From Bdellovibrio sp. (lineage in GTDB: Bacteria > Bdellovibrionota > Bacteriovoracia > Bacteriovoracales > Bacteriovoracaceae): 64,000 nt of DNA. The notes beneath the pieces were generated by a model. That model saw nothing but the letters and a program-made list of their open reading frames with translations, did not search any database and was not told the DNA's origin. Numbering within the stretch: position 1 is the stretch's first letter; each line of letters starts with the position of its first letter. This document shows positions 36,370 to 44,200 of the stretch, piece by piece. Location of the stretch: the NCBI GenBank assembly GCA_016187935.1, contig JACPIU010000035.1, positions 28,481-92,480 on the forward strand. The letters run 5' to 3'. A program made the translations under genes and the position numbers.

Positions 36370-36613
36370 TAGTGGTGCCCAGGACTGGAAACAGAAACAG
36401 CTTTTTCACGAAGATTTTTTACACACAAATTTTTGCCTTTGAATTTAGAGATTTAGCTTACGTTCTGAGTAGTTAGAAAACTTTTAAAAACTTTGAACAG
36501 AGGATTTTCTTGTTGTTTGTTGTTGTCTTTTTTGAGGTGTTTTCGTTCGGCCTAGTACACTTTTAGTACACCATCTTGAAAGCACAATCCTAAATTACAG
36601 TCTTCGTCATTAA

Positions 36614-36979
36614 TCAGGGATGATATGAGGGACTCGCGGGGTTATACATCTGGGCAGCATTAGGATGTCCAGAATTTTGTCTTTCGGCCTCTCTCTGCAT
36701 CTGCATCATCACTCCGGCAGCAGCACTACTTCCTGCTGCCGCCATAAACTCAGTTTCTTGGCTTTGTCGCATCGAGGTTTTATTAGGAATCCTGCAAATA
36801 CAACCACTGCTGTATTCCCCCATAAAAACCATTCCGGCCAGGTCCATACCCGACTCTTGGCATTTATTTTGACAGAGTTTTTTTTCAATATGGGCACTAC
36901 CTGTAAAACTCGTTGCGCATCCTATAGCAAGAAAGAGCATCATAAAAATCATGAACATCTGCTGAATAGTTTTCTGCAT
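36614..36979 (-). CDS. Small lipoprotein
   Basis: A 121-residue lipoprotein. The ATG at 36979 follows TGAGGT and gives a signal ending in the lipobox AIGC, with lipidated Cys at about residue 21. The mature part has a Cys-containing segment (KKLCQNKCQESG, YSSGCICRIP) and an Ala/Met/Gln-rich tail ending in HPNAAQMYNPASPSYHP. The function is unknown. An antisense frame of similar length is a shadow. Confidence 0.65.
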   Translation of the reverse strand: MQKTIQQMFMIFMMLFLAIGCATSFTGSAHIEKKLCQNKCQESGMDLAGMVFMGEYSSGCICRIPNKTSMRQSQETEFMAAAGSSAAAGVMMQMQREAERQNSGHPNAAQMYNPASPSYHP

Positions 36980-37364
36980 TTTTACCTCATTGGTTTGGCC
37001 CGCGCTCTCAATTTTACAACGCAAATTTACAAAATGGTACTTGAAACATACAAGGATTTGTGGACTGTTAAAAACTCCCAAAAGATGCTTAGCTTTGGGG
37101 ACAGGCACCGGGGCCAAGACGAGACTGGATTCAGTCTATCAGCAAACATGTAACGGTGACTATTGAGGCGAAGGCCAGAAGTCTCTTTAGCAGAACGCCA
37201 CTCTGACGAGTTAAGCACGTCTCCATAGGCGAAGATAACAAAGTGAGGCCCGACAGCACCAGTTGCAAGGGCACAATAATTTCTTCCCGTTTCGTTTTTT
37301 GCACTTACAGGTAAATTCCTTGAGCGTTCGTTTCTGTAACGAGAGATACAGGCAAACGTATGGC
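36980..37364. other. Gap with a startless open frame on the minus strand
   Basis: On the minus strand a frame without stops runs from within the small membrane-protein gene to about 37027, with protein-like stretches such as GRNYCALATGAVGPHFVIF. It has no start with a ribosome site. It may be a remnant of another toxin or immunity cassette. Nothing else is visible here. Confidence 0.3.
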
Positions 37365-37748
37365 CTAACTTCTCAATATCTTCCCAAAAAGAGTCGATGA
37401 AAAATACACCGATAGACCCGACAACATTATTAATATATAATTAGAAAATTCAAAATTTCTTAGATAAAAAATAAATGCAAATATTATCGAAATAAATGCC
37501 CAACAAATAAAATCCATAAAATATTTTTTTTCAAAATCTTGAAAAGACCAAACCCTCAGAGCAAATGACAACGCCACTAATGGAATTGAGACATATATAA
37601 TTCCTATTCCTTTCAAACCATCAGATTCATTCCAATACCACCATCTAAAATCAGACATTAAAATATCAAACACTATCAAAGAGCCAACAATAAGCATTAT
37701 ACAACTGATTATAGCCAATGACTTATGCAGTTTATCTAGTTGTTTCAT
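37365..37748 (-). CDS. Small four-helix membrane protein, candidate immunity protein of orphan Rhs module
   Basis: A 127-residue integral membrane protein with about four hydrophobic segments (near 13-33, 48-66, 79-97 and 102-120). The start overlaps the stop of the orphan Rhs gene by 17 bases, the position where immunity genes of Rhs/CDI toxins are normally encoded. A GGGAATG site precedes the ATG. The sequence has no recognised family. Polytopic immunity proteins usually protect against toxins that act in or at the inner membrane or use membrane partners. The assignment is by position only. Confidence 0.55.
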   Translation of the reverse strand: MKQLDKLHKSLAIISCIMLIVGSLIVFDILMSDFRWWYWNESDGLKGIGIIYVSIPLVALSFALRVWSFQDFEKKYFMDFICWAFISIIFAFIFYLRNFEFSNYILIMLSGLSVYFSSTLFGKILRS

Positions 37749-39642
37749 ATGCATTCCCAGAACTGTCTATAGTTGTACTACGCAACCTGTCGCCAGAGTT
37801 TTGATGCAATGCCTTGTCAAAGTCTTTAATTACACCTCCCGAGCTTTCAATTGCATCATCCACAAAAGTGTTACTATTTCTCACGCCACTTTGTCTCGCT
37901 CCTCCGAGAGCAGGATATTTATTCTCTGGTGCATTCACCTTATACTTTTCAGCAAAATTAATAATCTTTTGTTCAAATTGTTCCTGAGTGATTCCTTTCG
38001 GTACAGAAACTGTTTGAGAATCTTTAATTTGATTATTTTTGATAGCATTCCTATCATTTGCGAATCCAGTGGTAGTATTTACCGTTGGTGTTCCACCTAG
38101 TGTTTTACCTGATAGAGAGATTATTCTATCGGGAGCATTATTGGGTCTTTCAGATATCTTAATAAAAAGATGCCTTCCTGCATCTCTGGTCCCCTCTACT
38201 GATCTTGAAAAGACATCAACCTTATTCCCTGTCGGGTCAGTTAGATTGACGGGATCGTTGGTATATCCAACTATGTGGCTTTCACCTGGACTCCGTTGAA
38301 TTTCGATCGCATTTTCTAAATAATAATAATCCGGAGTTAAAAATCTCTTCGCTATTGGGTCATAGTATCGTTGCCCGATTCTAACGGCCCCAATCTCTTC
38401 GTCAAATCCTTTAGAAGTATAATCGAATGCTTTAAAAAGTTCTGTGCGTGCGTCCCGTTCACCGAAAGGCAATGGCAGATTTACCTGCCCCTCTTCATCA
38501 ATCAGCGTCGTGCTTAAATGGTCAAAGCTGTTATTGATAAAGTTGTTGTTTTTGAAATGACCGACTAGGCGGCTGCCGATTTTCAAGGGTTCATAGAAAT
38601 CGTTTTTGATAATAGTAAGATCATTAAAATAAAGCTCCTTGTCGCTATTGGGGTAGACTTTGAGGAGAGGATTATTCTCTTCGTCGTAGTAGTAGCTGGC
38701 GAGAATGGTGGCATTTTCAGAGACATTTTTGATTCTGCCATTTTCTCCATAGTTAAAAAATTTGCTGTTTTTCTGGATGACCCTGCCAAGAGTGTCGAGT
38801 TGGTAATTATTGCTGCCAATCTGCCATGAGGTCTCGGTCATTGTATGATTGGTTTGGATGCCGTTTCTAGTCTCGGAGTTCATAAGCCCGACTGAGTCGA
38901 ATTGATAGCTTAAATTTGTATCGCTGCTTTCGGAGTCGTCTGTTGAGGCGGTCTGTAAAAATCCTCGGGGGGAATAGGAGTAGGCGTTTTCGACTGTGCG
39001 TTCCTCAAATTTGAAATTGCTTTCGCTTATGAGTCCCCTGTTTGAATAATTAAAATCCTGTTTTATAAATATGAGTGGGCCTAACTCTTCAATATAACTT
39101 TTTACAATTCTTGAAGTGGGGTCGTAAGCAAGTCGAATCCCCTTGATATTCTCGATGTAAACGGTGTCGAGTTCTCCAAATTCAGTGTAGTTGATATCGG
39201 CAAACTCCGTTCCGGTTCTGATAATCACTCCCAGGTCGCCGTATTCATTGTTTTCATAGCGCATCCTGGAAACTGTCTGAAGGTTTTTTCCCTTAAATGC
39301 CAGATCAGTAAGGGTTCTAATTTCTTCTTTAAGCGTTCCTTGGGTGTAATAGCTATATTCCAGTTTTAGCTCTTTGTATCCGGGGATAGTGACCTTCTCT
39401 TCAATCTTTTTCCCGTCCACGCGATATTTAAATGTCTTGGAAAATTGCGCGGAGTGGACACCAGTTAAAAATCCCTTTTGCCCTTCGCGCTCGGAAACGG
39501 GGAGATTGGAGCCGTCGTAGAAGAATTGGTATTCAGTGACGTCGGCACCTTTTGTGAGGCGTTTAAGCAGCATTCTTCCAATAGAGTCATAATTAAGATT
39601 CAAAGAACTGTTTTCGGAATCTTGAGTCGAAGCGGTTTGCAA
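37732..39642 (-). pseudogene. Orphan Rhs module: core and C-terminal domain (3' part of a disrupted gene)
   Basis: A 636-residue frame of Rhs/YD repeats that ends in an Rhs core (AVRIGQRYYDPIAKRFLTPD, then GYTNDPVNLTDPTGN) and a distinct C-terminal domain of about 163 residues. The first ATG-like codon is internal; upstream, the reading continues in the same gene but is interrupted by a TAA (39727-39729, where the main gene has TCA) and a 1-base deletion near 39802. The C-terminal domain has RDAGRHLFIK, RIISLSGK and RNSNTFVDDAI, an arrangement that loosely recalls permuted papain-like domains. It differs completely from the domain of the main gene, as expected for a displaced toxin tip. A small membrane-protein gene overlaps its end. 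Confidence 0.7.
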
Positions 39643-40437
39643 AAATCCTCTTGGAGAATAAGAGTAGGCGTTTTCAACCGTGCGCTCTTCAAATTTGAAA
39701 TTGCTCTCGCTGATCAGCCCGCGGTTTTAGTAGTTAAAATCTTGCTTTACAAAAGTTAGCGGGCCTAATTCTTCACGGTAGTTTTTTACAATTCTCGTGG
39801 TGGGTCATAATCAAGGGTCATGCCCTTGATGTTTATAATATATGCCGTGTCGAGTTCGCCAAAGCTTGTGTAATCAAGATAGGCAAATTCAGCTCCGTTT
39901 CGCGTGATGATTTCAGGGTCGCCGTATCCCGTGTATTCATAGAACATTCTAGAAGTTGTTTGGATGTTTTTTCTTTTAAATGTGAGGTCTGTGACGGTTT
40001 TGATTTCCTCTTTGATGGCACCATGGGAATAGTAGCTGTATTCCAGTTTTAGTTCTTTGTATCCGGGGATTGTGACCATTTCCAGTGTCATTTTCCCGTT
40101 CACGCGATACTTAAATGTCTTGGAAAATTGAGCGGATTGCACCCCGGTTAAAAATCCTCTTTGCCCTTCTCTTTGGTCAACAGGGAGATTGGTCCCATCG
40201 TACAAGAACTGGTATTCTGTTACATCAGCGCCTTTTGTCAGGCGCTTTAAGAGCATTCTCCCAATGGAATCGTATTCGTAATTTTCTTTTCGGTCTAAGA
40301 TTCCATCTTTGTTAAAGATGCGCTTTTCTGTAAGAAGTGTAGTGGTTGGACTGTATGTGTATTCTATCGCGCCAAATTTGCCGCGTTCGGTTCTGATCAC
40401 CTTGCCGAGGTGATCGTCATAGGTCACGTGTTGGTTA
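39597..40437 (-). repeat. Rhs block duplicated from the main rhs gene (second copy 42497-43338)
   Basis: Long stretches are nearly identical in DNA between these two intervals, differing at scattered third positions and by a 1-base deletion. A further, more diverged copy of the same block lies at 38340-39590, so the orphan holds one and a half copies. This gives homology for recombination that would swap C-terminal tips. Confidence 0.75.
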
Positions 40438-40559
40438 GCACGGGATGGTGAGATGAATCGTATAGTTCTCGCTTCAGAAAATGGTCTGACCGAAGCATCG
40501 GCGTTGTTGCAAACACTACGGCCCAAAATAATGAAAAGAAGAATTAGGAAAGTTCGCAT
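39786..40559 (-). pseudogene. Orphan Rhs module: N-terminal fragment
   Basis: A 257-residue frame with its own hydrophobic signal-like N-terminus (RTFLILLFIILGRSV) fused to Rhs repeats nearly identical to residues in the main gene (for example TTTLLTEKRIFNKDG, GYKELKLEYSYYSHG). It ends prematurely because one G is missing at about 39802 compared with the main copy (GGTGGGTC against GGTGGGGTC at 42697-42705). No ribosome site is seen before the start. With the downstream part it forms one disrupted orphan gene that can be repaired or recombined with the main gene. Confidence 0.65.
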
Positions 40560-40675
40560 ATGTTATGTGATACTTTACATTTTTAACTCGGCTTTGCCTA
40601 ACAAATCTAATGTATGTGCATTTCTTGCGAATTATTTCCCCGCCCGAAAAAGCACTTGGAACCATATTGTACGTA

Positions 40676-41251
40676 TCACACTCCTCCAGAGAAAAGAATC
40701 ACTGATTTTTTCAACTTTGAATCATAAATTACATATCGCCATGACTCATAACCAGTGAAATGGAAGAAAATAGGCAACTTCATTCCTTTATAATCCTGAT
40801 AGGCTTCTTTTTCTACTTGGATGGAAAGTGAGTACTTATCATGGAATGCTTTCATATTCGTTGGAAAATCTGGCATCTCAGCTGTATTCTTCCAAACGCC
40901 TTCCTTGTTAGTCTTTCTGATTAAATTTTTTGCATCTTGTATTTCTATTAAATCCCATTGAATTGCTACAAGTGATTTAAATTCAGTTGTATAATTGTAT
41001 AACTCAATACCGTCTTTATCCATGATCCTAATTTCATAAACTCCTTCCCAGCATGGGTTGCCATTAATAGATATTTTTAAAACATCATCGAGGAAAGCTT
41101 TTCCCTTAAAATCGTATGCCACTGAGAGTTCCTCATGACAACTAGGTAAGGAAGTTGTTGCTTTTTTCTCTGAAACATCAGTTGTTTCATCATTCAAGCA
41201 ACTGACACTGAGCTGAGTTATGATTAAGAAAAAAAATATTTTAAAAATCAT
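40676..41251 (-). CDS. Lipoprotein, candidate immunity protein of the main Rhs toxin
   Basis: A 191-residue lipoprotein. The start has a strong AAGGAG ribosome site, and the signal ends in the lipobox SVSC (Cys18). The mature domain has beta-rich character and two further Cys (LPSCHEE, GNPCWEG). It starts 23 bases after the stop of the main Rhs gene. The Rhs tip looks like a peptidoglycan peptidase that acts in the periplasm, and a periplasm-facing lipoprotein is the right kind of protector. No family is recognised; the role is inferred from position and location. Confidence 0.65.
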   Translation of the reverse strand: MIFKIFFFLIITQLSVSCLNDETTDVSEKKATTSLPSCHEELSVAYDFKGKAFLDDVLKISINGNPCWEGVYEIRIMDKDGIELYNYTTEFKSLVAIQWDLIEIQDAKNLIRKTNKEGVWKNTAEMPDFPTNMKAFHDKYSLSIQVEKEAYQDYKGMKLPIFFHFTGYESWRYVIYDSKLKKSVILFSGGV

Positions 41252-41274
41252 CCATTCTCCTTCAAAGTTGCAGA

Positions 41275-44200
41275 TTATTTTTCCTGGCGGACAGAGTTAT
41301 GTATATGGTCATCATGTCCCGGGACCTGTGGGGTGGCGTATCTGCCGGTATCTGTACTATTTGATGATGAAAATTTTCCTGCTGGCCCAAACTGCTTATT
41401 TGTTTCTGGTTGAACAGCAAGCGCACCTTGAAGCAATTTTACTGCGCTTAGATTACCTGGGTTACCAACTCGTTTACCATCTATCATGTTTATATCAACA
41501 GCATTTTTTGCTGGATGAGCACCGCTTGTATGTCCTCCAGTCGTAGAATTGATATTAAAAGACTGACCAGTCAATCGTGCTGCGCTCTCAACTGCTCGCG
41601 CATTACTAAAGGATACCTTCTGATCGCTCGATGGATTATGAGGGTTGTCATTCTTGAAAGTAATTTGCTGACTAGAAAATAGTCCCCGGGGTGCTGGGTC
41701 TATATATCTACCTTCTTTTTCAGTTGTGACTCCAGCCCGATAGCCGCCGCTTGGGTTCTGTTGTAAATAAACTGTGTATGCTGTAAATGGCACATCTATA
41801 AGAAATTCACCACTCGGATCAATATTTGCAACGGGGCTGTTACCTGCATAAGAATACAAATTACACTCAATCGGACTTTGTGAGCATTCCTCTGAATTTT
41901 CTACAAATAAGGAATCCGGCGTCAAAAATCTCTTAGCTATTGGGTCATAGTAGCGTTGCCCCATTCTGACCGCTCCGGTCTCGTTGTCGTATCCCTTAGA
42001 AGTGAAATCCAGCGATTTAAAAAGCTCCGTGCGTGAATCACGTTCCCCAAAAGGAGTTGGCAGATTCACTTGCCCCTCTTCATCAACCAGCGTGGTGCTT
42101 AAATGGTCAAAGCTGTTGTTAATAAAATTATTATTCTTAAAGTGTCCAACCAGTCGGCTGCCGATTTTTAGGGGTTCATAAAAATCATTTTTTATAATAG
42201 TGAGGTCGTTAAAATAAAGCTCCTTATCGCCGCTTGGGTAGACTTTGAGAAGAGGGTTATTTTCCTCGTCGTAAAAATAGTTAGCGAGATTTGTGGCATT
42301 CTCAGCAACGCTTTTTATTCTGCCATTTTCTCCGTAAATAAAAAATTTGCTATTTTTCTGAATAACTCTGCCTAAGGTGTCCAGTTGATAGTTATTGTTT
42401 CCAATCTGCCAGGAGGTTTCAGTGATGGCATGATTGGTCTGCGTGCCGTTTCGGATTTCAGAGTTCATGAGCCCGATTGAATCAAAGCTGTAATTAAGAT
42501 TAAAAGAACTGTTTTCGGAATCTTGTGTCGAAGCGGTTTGCAAAAATCCTCGTGGAGAATAAGAATAGGCGTTTTCAACCGTGCGCTGTTCAAATTTGAA
42601 ATTGCTCTCGCTGATCAGTCCACGATTTGAATAGTTAAAATCTTGCTTTACAAAAGTTAGTGGGCCTAATTCTTCACGGTAGTTTTTTACAATTCTCGTG
42701 GTGGGGTCATAAGCAAGGGTCATGCTCTTGATGTTCGCAATGTACGCCGTGTCAAGTTCTCCAAAGCTTGTGTAATCAAGATAAGCAAATTCGACTCCGT
42801 TTCGCGAAATTATTTCAGGGTCGCCGTAACCCGTGTATACGTAGAACATTCTAGAAGTTGTTTGGATGTTTTTTCTTTTAAATGATAAGTCGGTGACGGT
42901 TTTAATTTCTTCCTTGATGGCACCATGCGAGTAATAGCTGTATTCCAGTTTAAGTTCCTTATATCCGGGAATTGTGACCATCTCCAGTGTCTTTTTGCCG
43001 TCCACGCGATACTTAAATGTCTTGGAAAATTGAGCGGACTGCACACCGGTTAAAAATCCTCTTTGCCCTTCTCTTTGGTCAACAGGGAGATTGGTCCCAT
43101 CGTACAAGAACTGGTATTCTGTTACATCAGTGCCTTTTGTCAGGAGCTTTAAGAGCATTCTACCGATAGAATCATATTCATAATTTTCTTTTCGATCTAA
43201 GATTCCATCCTTGTCAAAGATGCGCTTTTCTTCGAGTAGCGTGGTGGTTGGACTGTATGTGTATTCTATCGCGCCGAATTTACCGCGCTCGATTCTGCTC
43301 ACCTTGCCCAAGTTATCATCATAGGTCACAAGCTGGTTTGTATTATCAGGGAAAGTAATTTTACGAATTCTCTTCATTGAGTCGAAGCTGTATCCGTACT
43401 GATTATTTTCCTCATCAAGATAAGCAACCTGATCCCCCCATCCGTCATATTTTTTGGTTTGGGTTAAATTGGCATCCTGGTTAGTAATTTCGGCAACGGA
43501 AAAAAGATTATTTAAAATTTGTCGCGTCTCTTCCGTGACTTTGCTGGTGCCCTCTTGAATGAGATTTTCAGATCGCAAAGTTTGCCCTAAAAAATCTTTC
43601 TTTTCAAAACCTATGACCACGTGGTTTTCACTATAATTAAAATCCTGCATTTTAAGGTTTAAAAGATCAAAGGAATCGGAAAAGAAATTGTTTTGAAATA
43701 TCCTAGTCTGGTTAATGGTTGAATCAATTTCCTTTAAGTTTATAAGCTTTTGCCCGCCGTATACTTGCGTAGTGCTACCAAGATCATCGCCTCGCCCCGT
43801 TTGAAAAAACACCGACGCAACGCTTGAATACGAGGAGGAATCAGGTTCAAGAGTCCTCCTTTCTAAAATTTTTGAAGGAGATAAATTGTCGGCGAAAGCA
43901 TATTTGTATTGGACGTTAGGCCTATCAAAACTAAAGCGCCCTAAATTGTCCCAGGTGCGCTCAAGTCGTGCCATTTGGTCATAACGGAACTCCTGCACAA
44001 AATTGGTATTATCTCGCACCGTTTGAAGATAAAGAGGTGCATCGTTTAAAGATTCAAAAGAGGCAATTTCTACTTTAGTCTGGTCAGGATTTATAATCTC
44101 GTCCAATCTGTAGCTTTCATCATAATTAAGTGACGTTAATCCTTTGCCTGCTTCCTCCACGGAAGAAACAAGGCCGTTATTTCCGTAGGCAATGGTTTGG

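Noticed and set aside
36370..36395. TGGTGCCCAGGACTGGAA resembles a reverse-complemented tRNA 3' end, suggesting an att site
   Set aside because: No T-arm, anticodon arm or acceptor complement could be found nearby.
36665..37153. 162-codon forward frame opposite the small lipoprotein
   Set aside because: The reverse frame has a lipobox and ribosome site; the forward one has neither.
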